A stretch of 64,000 nucleotides of DNA. It comes from Clarkia xantiana subsp. parviflora. Taxonomy: Eukaryota > Streptophyta > Magnoliopsida > Myrtales > Onagraceae. The translations under genes and the position numbers were made by a program. Shown in pieces: positions 30,322 through 39,425 of the stretch. Within the stretch, counting starts at the first letter, position 1; every line of letters starts with the position of its first letter. The DNA lies in assembly GCA_036873135.1 (NCBI GenBank), contig JAPTYO010000005.1:14176166-14240165 (forward strand), in the 5' to 3' direction. Under the pieces are notes generated by a model that worked only from the letters and a program-made list of their open reading frames with translations, was not told the origin of the DNA and searched no databases.

Positions 30322-33069
30322 TTTCCCCCCCATAAACTTGATTCTTCTGATGTCATCCGTACGATATTCACGATCACTTCTCCTTGTGACTCGTCCTTCC
30401 TTATGCTTCTTTGTATAACCACTCGTGTATGCTTTGTGGTCTTTCCGAGCTTGTCTTTGTTGACAACTCGTACTCCATCTCTGTCTTCGCACTCTACGAT
30501 TATTGAATCTTCCATGCGATGTCGTCTTTTTCTTTCTCCACATCGTCTTTTTAACTTCACATCCTGCAGAGAGACATAGATTACCATACAATTCTTCATC
30601 GTCATTCACTTCAATGACTTGCGCAGAATTGTATACGTCTTGGATCCGCCTTGTCTTCAGCACTAGTGATTTGCTCGAGACGTCTTCTTCCTGTTGAGAA
30701 TCAACATGTGGGGGTGATAACGGTTCTTGAACTTCAACACGTCGAGCTTCTCTTCTTCGCCGCTCTTCAACTTCAATAACTTGTTTTGGTTGGTCATTAT
30801 TCATCTCCCAGCTCCATGCTTGTTCTTCGTCGAACTCAACATCTCTTGAGATCACAACCCTCTTTGTGGCGGGATTGTATAACTTGTAGCCGCTTGTATT
30901 ATCGTCATATCCGAGCATGACGCACTTCTGGCTCTGCTGTGATTTTGCATATGCCACGCACCCGAAAACTCGAAGATGATCGATGCACGGCTTTCTCAAG
31001 CTCCATGATTCCTCTGGTGTCATGTCTCCAATCCGCTTGGTCGGAAACCTGTTCAGCAAATAAACCGCAGTAGCTACAGCGTCTCCCCAAAATTCTTTCG
31101 GTACTCCTCTTTCTTTAAGCATGCATCGAACTAAATTCAAGATGGTCCTATTTTTTCTCTCGGAGACACCATTTTGTTGAGGGGTTTGCGGCATGGTTAG
31201 CTGATGCACGATCCCGTTCTCTTTGCAAAACCTGTCAAATTCACGCGATGTATACTCGCCTCCTCGGTCGGTTCGTAAGCACTTCAAATGACATCCGCTT
31301 TGCTTCTCCACCATGTTTTTGAACTCCTTGAACTTCGTCAGGACTTCGCTCTTTTGCTTCATCATATAAGTCCAAGTTTTGCCACTATAATCATCGGTAA
31401 ATGTCAAGAAGTACCTGTTTCCACCAATCGAGATAGGAGTGATTGGTCCGCATACATCGGAGTGGACTAAGTCGAGACGACCAGCTGCTCTCTTCAATGG
31501 ATACTTCTTGAACGGGTTTCTTTGTTGCTTTCCGATGATACAAGTTTCGCACACGCTGTTGGGATGATTGATCTTGGAAAAGCCTCGTACCATGTTTTTC
31601 TTCTCCATCAATTCCAACGCCTTGAAATTTAGATGACCATACCGGAGATGCCAAAGAGTCGAGTTGTCTATGGTTGTCACCTTCAAGCAATTCTTCTCAT
31701 TGATCTTTAACTCCAACGGGAACATTCGGTTCTTCGTCATGGCTACATTCGTGATAACATTGTTATAATTATCACGGATGGTAAGTGTTTTCTCCTTGAT
31801 ATGGACGTCGTATCCCTTCTCCAACAATTGTCCGACACTTAAAATATTGTTCTTCATGTCGGGAACAAAATAGACATTGGCGATGCATAACTGTCGTCCG
31901 TTCTTGAGTTCAAAGAGAACTTTACCTTTCCCTTTAATTTGGTGTTGGGTAAGATCGCCAAAGGTGATGTGTCCACTGTGTCTTTCATCAAGCTCCGCAA
32001 AGAACTCCTTTCTTCCGCACATGTGGTTGGAAGCTCCCGTGTTGACGAACCATGTGTTGGACTCCGTCTCCTCCACTTGATTGTATGCCATCAAAAGAAC
32101 TCCATCGTCGTCGATCTTCTCCGCGAAATTCACCTTTTCTCTGTCGTTGTCGGTATTATACCAACATTCTGCTGCATAATGACCGTATTTTTTGCATACA
32201 TAGCATTGAAGTCCTGATTTGTTATTTCTCCATCCACCTTGGGCTCGTCCGCGACCACGACCACGACCACGACCGCGACCTCTTCCTCGATCTCCTTCTT
32301 GGATCGACTCTCCATCATCGTTGTCGACTTCATTGGTGGTTGTTGTTCGACCACCTCTTCCTCTCCATGTCGTGAATCTTCCTCTTTGGAAGCCGCCTCG
32401 TGATCCGTCATTCTTCAACGTCAGGTTTGCTTGTAAAGCATGCTCCAAGGATGTACCTTCTCCTCTCTTCAAAAGTCGTTGTTCACGGGCTTGTAGAGAA
32501 CCCATGAGCTGCTCCACGGACATCTCTTCTAAGTCCTTGGATTCTTCAATCGCCACAGCAACAAGGTCGAACTTTGGATCGAGAGATCTTAAGATCTTCT
32601 CTATGATACGAACATCTTCTAAAGTTTCTCTATTTCTTCGCATTTGATGCGCGATTGAAATGACTCTCGTGAAGTAATCGGAGATAGATTCCGAGTTTTC
32701 TTGATGGAGGGACTCAAATTGAGCACGAAGAGCTTGTAGGCGAATTTTATTTACCTTTTCGACGCCGTCGAACGCTTTTTGGAGTATTCCCCATGCTTCG
32801 TATGATGTCTTGGCCGGAGCGACTATCTCGAACGTGGCTTCATCAAGACCTTGATATATTGTGAACAAGGCCTTCTTCTCCTTCTTCCGTTGCTCCTTCA
32901 ATGCTTCCTTCTCTTCTTTTGACATTTCCGCCGTCACTTCGCGTTCCTCGAACTCGGTCTCCACGAGCTCCCATACGTCAAGCGATCCCAAAAGGACCTT
33001 CATTTGGATGCACCATTTATCGTAGTTATCCTTCGTCAATCTCGGCACTTGCATGCTTGTCGTTGCCAT
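30316..33069 (-). CDS. C1 gag-protease-integrase polyprotein, 917 aa, intact frame
   Basis: The chosen start is ATG 33067-33069 (MATTSMQVPRL), just after the primer site; an upstream in-frame ATG lies inside the LTR. Gag of the UBN2 type opens with LTKDNYDKWCIQMKVLLGS; then an Arg-Gly stretch and a CCHC knuckle (CYVCKKYGHYAAEC). The protease motif reads WFVNTGASNHM, with Asn in place of the catalytic Asp of D-T-G. Integrase has the zinc residues (LWHLRYGHLN ... CETC) and a D,D,E core (LVHSDVCGP, LRTDRGGEY, PQQNGVSERKNR). The frame then passes into NDDEELYGNL and a basic tail of about 80 residues that does not match RT, and stops (TAG) using the first bases of the 3' LTR. The polypurine tract encodes MGGK. 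Confidence 0.9.
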   Translation of the reverse strand: MATTSMQVPRLTKDNYDKWCIQMKVLLGSLDVWELVETEFEEREVTAEMSKEEKEALKEQRKKEKKALFTIYQGLDEATFEIVAPAKTSYEAWGILQKAFDGVEKVNKIRLQALRAQFESLHQENSESISDYFTRVISIAHQMRRNRETLEDVRIIEKILRSLDPKFDLVAVAIEESKDLEEMSVEQLMGSLQAREQRLLKRGEGTSLEHALQANLTLKNDGSRGGFQRGRFTTWRGRGGRTTTTNEVDNDDGESIQEGDRGRGRGRGRGRGRGRAQGGWRNNKSGLQCYVCKKYGHYAAECWYNTDNDREKVNFAEKIDDDGVLLMAYNQVEETESNTWFVNTGASNHMCGRKEFFAELDERHSGHITFGDLTQHQIKGKGKVLFELKNGRQLCIANVYFVPDMKNNILSVGQLLEKGYDVHIKEKTLTIRDNYNNVITNVAMTKNRMFPLELKINEKNCLKVTTIDNSTLWHLRYGHLNFKALELMEKKNMVRGFSKINHPNSVCETCIIGKQQRNPFKKYPLKRAAGRLDLVHSDVCGPITPISIGGNRYFLTFTDDYSGKTWTYMMKQKSEVLTKFKEFKNMVEKQSGCHLKCLRTDRGGEYTSREFDRFCKENGIVHQLTMPQTPQQNGVSERKNRTILNLVRCMLKERGVPKEFWGDAVATAVYLLNRFPTKRIGDMTPEESWSLRKPCIDHLRVFGCVAYAKSQQSQKCVMLGYDDNTSGYKLYNPATKRVVISRDVEFDEEQAWSWEMNNDQPKQVIEVEERRRREARRVEVQEPLSPPHVDSQQEEDVSSKSLVLKTRRIQDVYNSAQVIEVNDDEELYGNLCLSAGCEVKKTMWRKKKTTSHGRFNNRRVRRQRWSTSCQQRQARKDHKAYTSGYTKKHKEGRVTRRSDREYRTDDIRRIKFMGGKC

Positions 33070-33100
33070 CGCGATCTTTGAACCTTGCTCTGATACCACT

Positions 33101-33412
33101 TGTTGGTGTTTTGAATATGTGTTTGTGTGTGTGAGGGAGGTGGAGAGGATATGAGAGACTTGTTGTTTTGTCTTCTCAACTTGTTGCATTCTCATTCATC
33201 TCATCACCTATTTTATAGTTACATTAGGATGACTCTAGAGACGTAAGGATTCTAGTGATTTCTTATTCTAGTGACTTCTTTTCTAGATATTTCCTGTGAC
33301 TCCTACTAGAGACTCTTCTACACACTTAGAGACTTCTACACACTTAGAGACTCCTACACACATTTAGAAACTTCTAGATAGTTTACTACAAATCAAGTTT
33401 ATTTTTCTAACA
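33101..33412 (-). repeat. 5' LTR of C1
   Basis: Same ends as the left LTR. About six or seven substitutions and a 2-bp and a 1-bp indel separate them. The HSE-like motif recurs at 33367-33378. Confidence 0.9.
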
Positions 33413-33417
33413 CAGAG

Positions 33418-34140
33418 GTCCAGGGGCATTTACTTTCTGGCAGGTGCTCATATACAAGTTGTGATTTCTAGATGGAGCAGGAAAATTAGGACATACAGCA
33501 GGTCCAGTCGCATAGCGAGCACATTTCCCCACTAGAAAAAATCCAACACCCAGTTAAAAGAAGTCGTGATCAATTTTCTCCCTGAAATTTGAGTTTTTTC
33601 CTTACTCATTGTGCAGCTTGGATAATCATCCAAATAAAAGCCTCTGAAGAGCACATCTCGTGCACGGCCCTTTGCTCGCCAACCATTCTTGTGTCAGTTG
33701 CCGAATTTATCTCGCGGACTACTCCACGTCATCCATGTGTGTTCATTGGCCAGGCCATTCATCCTGCATGCGATGAGCCTAACCCGGTAGGTGCTAGCCA
33801 TGGGGCATCCCCAGGCGAGATTGAACAATAACCGGGGCGCTTGAGAATCCGAGATTAGAAATCACTGTCTACGTCATCCATTGGTTGTAAGGTCCATCCA
33901 GGGCGTCGACACGATCGATATATTTTGACTAAATCAACTGAGTCCTTCTCTAGAAGATGTTTTGAATTAGAAATATCAAATTTGCCACTAGGGGCATGTA
34001 CATAATTGTTGTTGATTATTTTCGCTAAATTTTCGTTTTAAAAAGAAAAAAAAGCAAGCAAAAAGGTACAAAAAAAAGAAAAAACAAACAAACAAAAAGG
34101 GCAAAAAAAAAAAAGAAGAAAGCAAAAAAAAAGTTAAAAA
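33418..34140 (+). other. E3 interior, low-copy segment
   Basis: No recognised gene; the 80-codon ORF at 33589-33831 has no family motif. The segment (for example CAGGTCCAGTCGCATAGCGAG) occurs inverted in E4 at about 41280-41520, so it is part of the element. It ends in an A-rich stretch. Confidence 0.5.
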
Positions 34141-34149
34141 AACTTTTTT

Positions 34150-34610
34150 TTAGGGTCACAGTCGCCCTTTAATTGGCTACCGATAAAAATAAAGAGAGTG
34201 CTCATGCATATTTTGTGAGAGCAGTGAAAAAATAAAAGGGTCACAGTTGTCCCTAAATCAACTACAGATAAAAAGGGTCACAGTCGTCCCTAAAACGACT
34301 ACAAAGAAAGGGCCACAGCCACCCTTCAAATGGCTACAGATAAAGAGCGCTCCTGCAACATCAAAAGCGGGAAATAGGTGAAAGGGCCACAACCACCCTC
34401 AAAATGGTTACATACAAAGAGCGTTTCCCGGATCAGAGATGAGGAATGAAGGGCCACAGCCACCCTCCAAATGGCTACAATCAAAAGAGCTCCCGCAACA
34501 TTGAAGACGGTGAGGAAAATGTCACAGTCACCCTCCAAATGGCTACAAATACTCCCGCATCGAGGCGGAAAATGAAGTACGGGTCACAGCCACCGTTTGA
34601 TCGGCTACCA
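34150..34610 (+). repeat. Hairpin array of E3
   Basis: About eight units, each GGYCACARYYR-N9-YRRYTAC. The 5-bp stems with 9-nt loops include AGTTG/CAACT (34245-34263), AGTCG/CGACT (34282-34300), AGCCA/TGGCT (34317-34335) and AACCA/TGGTT (34391-34409). The stem sequence changes but pairing is kept. It is the inverse-strand counterpart of the larger E4 array at 39426-40630. Confidence 0.85.
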
Positions 34611-34920
34611 TATAAAGAGTGCTTCCGCTAGGTTGAAAACTCGAAAGGGCGACCTAGGCAAAATCAGAAAATGAGGGGCATGGTTGCAAATTCGTAAATT
34701 GCAATCATGGCAAAAGGAAAGAAAATAAAAACCGAGTGGCACGGTCGGAAATCTCTCAATCGACCGTGGCAAAAGGAAAGAAAAAAGAGAGATTTTCAAA
34801 AAAAAAAAGAATAAGAAAAAAGAAAAAAAGAAAGATCCCGCTAAGTTGTCGCACCATGCGCAATTTAAGCAAAAATTAGGGACAAACATTCGTACGCCTG
34901 TGTATTATCTAACGGTACAG
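34611..34920 (+). other. E3 segment between repeat arrays
   Basis: No gene. Purine-rich sequence with GCACGGTCGGAAATCT and CATGGCAAAAGGAAAG-type motifs; the inverse is in E4 at about 39160-39420 and 40690-40790 (CTCTCCTTTTGCCATG). Confidence 0.4.
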
Positions 34921-35210
34921 CGCTTCCTAAGTCAACATCACGGCAAGCGGGACGGTTACAGTCTGCTCTCGCGAGTCACCATTCAAGGATAAGTAGGACA
35001 GTTACAGTCTGTTCCTACGAGTCAGCTTCATGATAGGCGGGACGGTTACAGTCTGCTCTCGGGAGTCACCATTCAAGGATGAGTAGGACAGTTACAGTCT
35101 GTTCCTACAAGTCAATTTCACGGCAAACGGGACGGTTACAGTCTGCTCTCGCGAGTCACCATTCAAAGATGAGTAGGACTGTTACATTCTGTTCCTACAA
35201 ATCAATCGAC
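34921..35210 (+). repeat. Second hairpin repeat of E3 (about 120-bp dimer, three copies)
   Basis: Two alternating half-units share the loop TTACAGT. One has stem GTAGGA-CAG with CTG-T-TCCTAC, the other GCGGGA-CGG with CTG-C-TCTCGC (one G-U pair). Each has a single bulge at the same place, so two different stem sequences form the same shape. I did not find this block in E4. Confidence 0.8.
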
Positions 35211-35219
35211 GATTGGGAT

Positions 35220-36125
35220 CTGAAGTGGTCCAGCTTTCTGAGAGTCACCCCCGACGAACGAAGTCTTAGTCACGCCACTAGAGGCACTTCTCCAACGGAC
35301 GCCACTAGAGGCTCTTCTCTGACATACGCCGCTAGAGGCATCGCCAAAGGGTCTCTGGTACGGTCTGACGTAGAAGTCTTCCGCCACCAGAGATATCACC
35401 AGAGGTTTTCCGGTACGGTTTGACGTAGAGGTCTTCCGTTACCACTCGCCACTAGAGGCATCACCAAAGGTTCTCCGGTACGGTCTGACGTAGAGGTCTT
35501 TCGCCACTAGAGATATCACCAGAAGTTTTCCGGTACGGTCGGACGTAGAGGTTTTTCCGTTACCACTCGCCACTAGAGGCGTCACCACACGTTGTTGGTA
35601 CTGTCTGACATAGAGGTCTTCTGTTACCAATCAACACCAAAGGTTTTACTTTATTGCACACCACTGGAGGCTTTTCCTTGTGACTCGCCACTAGAGGCGT
35701 CATCGATTGAGATTTTATTTTACTGCACGCCACTGGAGGCTTTACTTTTCCGCATGCCATTGGAGGCTTTACTTTTCTGCACGCCACTGGAGGCTTTACT
35801 TTTCCGCACGCCACTGGAGGCTTTACTTTCTGCACTACCAATGGAGGCACCGCCAACAGGGGAACCGCCGACGGAGGTTCTATTTTTTGCACTACCAATG
35901 GAGGCACCGCCAACAGGGGCACCGCCGACGGAGGTTCTATTTTCTGCACTACCAATGGAGGCACCGCCAACAGGGGCACCGCCGACGGAGGTTCTATTTT
36001 CTGCACGGCCAATGAAGGCACCGCCAACAGGGGCACCGCCGACGGAGGTTCTACTTTCTACATCGCCAACAAGGACACGCTAATGGAGGCCAAGCCAACA
36101 GTGGCACCGCCGACAGGGGCTCTAC
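35220..36125 (+). repeat. E3 3' tandem repeats (27-bp and 57-bp families)
   Basis: Three kinds follow one another: longer units with GGTACGGTCTGACGTAGAGG (35350-35620); 27-bp units CGCCACTGGAGGCTTTACTT plus TTCCGCA (about 35640-35830); and 57-bp units with ACTACCAATGGAGGCACCGC (35835-36060). Periods divisible by three leave several frames open on both strands (for example 35560-36036 minus); these are not considered genes. Confidence 0.85.
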
Positions 36126-36260
36126 CTTTTTTGCACTTTTCGAAATTAGGCCAGGAGTTTCCTTGAAGATTCAAAGACTCGAAAGAAGATATACTTCCTA
36201 ACCAAAATTAGTGTTTACTTGTCTTTGGACAAATCCCCTCGAACTTGTTCTACGGGAATT

Positions 36261-36279
36261 CGCCCAAAGAGTGGCAAGC
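36261..36279 (+). other. Polypurine tract region of E3
   Basis: CGCCCAAAGAGTGGCAAGC abuts the right LTR. The minus-strand counterpart in E4 reads CCAAAGAGGGGCAAAC, a cleaner purine tract, so the E3 copy has decayed slightly. Confidence 0.6.
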
Positions 36280-37761
36280 TGTAAACACCTAATTTTGGTC
36301 CGCGCGTAGCACGTTCAAAATGTCATATGTGACGCGTAAAAAAAAGGAAGTATTTAAATATGGAAGGTCGCGAAATTTCTAAAGATATGACTGGCTTAAA
36401 ATAGGATAGTGTATATGCATTATTTATTGTAAAATATTTAGAAAATATATTTTGTGCATTTATGGTGAAATACATAAATATATATTTTCGGAATATTGAA
36501 TGCATATATTTTTCAGATTTTATTTTCCTAGTTTAGGGGTCCTTGTTTATCTATAAATAAGGTCCTTTTACATGTAAAAAAGACACCATAGAAAATAATA
36601 ATACAACTGTTTTCGTAATCCGTGCACTTTCGTCTTCTAGTGAATTAATTAGTTTTTTTTTTTCTCTCTATCACTCCCGACCAGACCCTCTTGCTGCCTC
36701 ACCCTCGGTCGCCGGTGGCCAGCCCCGCCACGACTTCGCCATCCGCTCCCTCATTGCCGACCGTGCCGTCCTCTCCTCGCCGTCCGACCAGCCCCGCCGA
36801 CGACAACCTCCCACCGGACCTCGCCATCTCTCGCTCTCTCTTTCTGCAATTTTCTCGCCGGAGTATCCGCCGGAACACCAACCTCTCCTCGAGCCCAGCC
36901 GTCCCTGACCCGTACTCCATCCTCTGCTCGGGCGGATCCACCAAGCTCCCCTGCCAGCACCGATCCCGACCACGACCAGGGCTCCTCTGTTGCGCCGGCG
37001 ACCTTGAGTTCAGTCCCGCTGCGCCGGTGACCTCCACCCTAGCCCTCGTCTGCCGATCCTGCCATCTCCGGCCACTGTGGTTTCCTGCTGTTCGTTGTCG
37101 GTCTCGCCGGAGCTCTGCCTGTCACCATCCGCTGCCATGGCCGCTACTGCCCTCTCCTGCAGGTGATTTTTTTTAATTATTATTATTATTGTTATTATTT
37201 AATAATTTGTTTTTTGTTTAGATTTTCTGTTTATTCTTTATTATTATTATATTATGTTGGCTAGATAATTAAAATGTAAATATAATTAGATAACATGTTT
37301 TTGTGAATATATGTGTATGATATGTAATTACTAAATTGTATCATGTTTGGAGCATGTTTAGTTTTGTTTAGATTTTATTTCGATTAGGAGAATTAGATGC
37401 TTAATAGTTTTTTTAAGGTTTATATTTATTGTTAATAAAAAATTTTGCGTAAAAATTAGTTTAGTTTTTATTATAACGTTAGATTAATTTGACGTAACGA
37501 ATGTTTAAATTTTAAAAGTGGCAATTAAGTGAATTGATTACCGAAAGGGCGTAATTAAAGATCTATATTTTTAATTCATAACAGAACCCCCGAACTCGTA
37601 TTTCTGACCGTAGACTGATTTAATACCTAGGTGTTTAATTAGTTATTCGCTTATGTAATTTAGGATTCTAGTTAGCCATAGAATTAACTAGTGGCGACAC
37701 TTTTCAAAATCCACGTTTCCAAAAACATTTAATCGCCTTAGGTCATATTTTAGGTCCGACA
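36280..37761 (+). repeat. 3' LTR of E3 (1482 bp)
   Basis: Same ends as the left LTR, TATA box at 36552-36559, followed by TAAAC at 37762-37766. It keeps the 60-bp CT-rich block missing from the left LTR. The GC-rich ORF 36691-37176 parallels that at 18874 and is treated as non-coding. Confidence 0.9.
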
Positions 37762-37766
37762 TAAAC

Positions 37767-38147
37767 CTAGACCCCTATTTATACTAAAAACCTAGCCTAG
37801 TTATAGATAAAATTTAAATAAAAAATTGCTAACAACAGAAAATTATTCTAGAGAATATTTCTAAGGATATTTATCTTTACGGATAATTATTTTTTTGAAT
37901 AAAAAATAATATCTGGAGATAAATATCTTACAGATAATTTTCTAAAAATAAAAAAACTAATTATTATATATATATTTTTAAATATTTCGAAAATATTAAA
38001 TATATTCCAAATAATTTAAAAAATATTTTATAATAATTTCCCTAATTTGCCCTTAAGCATTTTTGGAGACTTTATGGCTTGACGCGTCCGAAATTTGACG
38101 TATCATGTGTAACGTCGTTACGTCCAGGTCAAAATCGAGTGTTTATA
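37767..38147 (-). repeat. E4 3' LTR, right part (split by E3)
   Basis: It continues the interrupted LTR after the second TAAAC copy and ends at ...GAGTGTTTATA, the inverse of the E3 start TGTAAACACC with a TG to TA change. It is directly followed by the inverse polypurine tract (minus strand CCAAAGAGGGGCAAAC, 38148-38163), as in E3. Reconstructed LTR length is about 1.59 kb. Confidence 0.8.
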
Positions 38148-38279
38148 GTTTGCCCCTCTTTGGACGGACTTCCGTAGAACGTGTTCGAAGGGGTTTGTCC
38201 AAAGACGAAGAAACACTGATTTTGACCAGAAAGTATATTCTCTTCCAATTCTTCTAAGTCTTCAAGGTGGCTCATACGC

Positions 38280-39125
38280 TTATTCTGGTGCGGAAACGAT
38301 AAAACTTCTGTCGGCGGGACGTCTGTTGGCGGTGCCTCCATTAGTAGTGCGGAGAAGTAATGCCTTGGTCGGCGCTGCCCCTGTTGGCGGTGCCTCCGTT
38401 GGCGGTGCAGAAAAGTATAAACATCGATCAACGATGCCTCCAGTGGTGTGCGACAAGGAAAAGCCTCCAGTGGCGGTGCGAAAAATAAAGCCTCCAATGG
38501 CGTGCAGAAAAGTAAAGCCTCCAGTGGCGTGCGGGAAAGTAAAGCCTCCAGTGGCGTGCAGAAAAGTAAAGCCACCAGTGGCGTGCGGGAAAGTAAAGCC
38601 TCCAGTGGCGTGCAGAAAAGTAAAGCCTCCAGTGGCGTGCGGGAAAGTAAAGCCTCCAGTGGCGTGCAGAAAAGTAAAGCCTCCAGTGGCGTGCGGGAAA
38701 GTAAAGCCTCCAGTGGCGTCCAGAAAAGTAAAGCCTCCAGTGGCGTGCGGGAAAGTAACGCCTCGGTTGGTGGTTCCTCTGTTGTCGGTGCCTCCGTTGG
38801 CGATGCAGAAAGTAAAGCCTCTAGTGGCGATGCAGAAAGTAAGGCCTCCAGTGGCGATGCAGAAAGTAAAGCCTCGGTCAGTGGTGCTCTTGTCGGCGTG
38901 CGACAAGGAAAAGCCTCTAGTGGCGGGTATTTTGAAAAGAGCCTCTAGTGGTGTCCGTTGGAGAAGAGCCTCTAGTGGCGTCCGTCGGAGAAGAGCCCCT
39001 AGTGGCATATGTCGGAGGAGAGCCTCTAGTGGCGTCCGTTGGAGAAGAGCCTTTAGTGGCGTCCGTTGGAGAAGAGCTTCTAGTGGCGTTGGTTGGATAA
39101 GGGCCTCTAGTGGCTTGGCGACTTG
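38280..39125. repeat. E4 27-bp tandem repeats
   Basis: CCAGTGGCGT recurs at 27-bp steps (38521, 38548, 38575). Two variants alternate (GCGGGAAAGTAAAG and GCAGAAAAGTAAAG), making a 54-bp dimer. To the right the unit becomes GAGCCTCTAGTGGCGTCCGT plus TGGAGAA. All three forward frames and the reverse strand give repetitive ORFs up to 296 codons (GGFTFPHAT-type), which I attribute to the period. Confidence 0.9.
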
Positions 39126-39425
39126 AATGAATGTTCCTAAATTTTGCCTAACTTCCGCATGACGCGACAACTTAGCGGGATCCTTTTTTTTTTTAATCTC
39201 TCATGTTCTCTCCTTTTGCCACGTTCAAAATTTTAGACCGTGCCCCTCGGTTTTCCTAATTTTTTCATGGACTGCCCCTTGGGATTTTCATTCCATCATG
39301 ATTTTATTTTCTCTCCTTTTGCCATGATTGCAATTTCTGAATTGGCTATCATGCCCCTCATTTTCCTAATTTTGACTAGGCTGCCCTTTCGGGTTTTCAA
39401 CCTAACGGAAGAACTCTTTTTTGGT
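39126..39425 (-). other. E4 segment between 27-bp repeats and hairpin array
   Basis: No gene. Contains repeated CTCTCCTTTTGCCA(T/C)G and GCCCCTCGG/TTTTCC motifs, the inverse of E3 34611-34920. Confidence 0.4.

Larger units (their letters stand above)
30013..33412 (-). mobile_element. C1: short Ty1/Copia element with gag-PR-IN but no reverse transcriptase
   Basis: LTRs 30013-30321 (309 bp) and 33101-33412 (312 bp) are about 98% alike by eye and flanked by CAGAG (30008-30012, 33413-33417). The primer site next to the right LTR (GCTCTGATACCA, 33087-33098) is the complement of the common Met-tRNA site, and the polypurine tract beside the left LTR reads TGGGGGGAAA on the minus strand. The single large ORF ends after integrase; RT and RNase H are deleted, so the copy is non-autonomous. 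Confidence 0.93.
18460..37761 (+). mobile_element. E3: large non-coding LTR element with two nested insertions
   Basis: Two direct LTRs (18460-19881 and 36280-37761) are flanked by TAAAC at 18455-18459 and 37762-37766. The primer site after the left LTR resembles the complement of a plant tRNA-Arg 3' end, as reported for Ogre-type elements. Without the nested E2 (21793-29577) and C1 (30013-33412) it is about 8.1 kb. The interior holds no recognised protein but shares segments in the same order with E4. Long LTRs, an Arg-type primer site and 3' tandem repeats suggest an Ogre/Tat-derived non-autonomous family. Confidence 0.88.

Noticed and set aside
35560..36083. Overlapping ORFs on both strands in E3 3' repeats
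   Set aside because: 57-bp and 27-bp periods are divisible by three; all frames stay open by construction.
38280..39170. ORFs up to 296 codons on both strands
   Set aside because: They translate a 27-bp tandem repeat in several frames; no start context, motif or non-repetitive part supports a gene.
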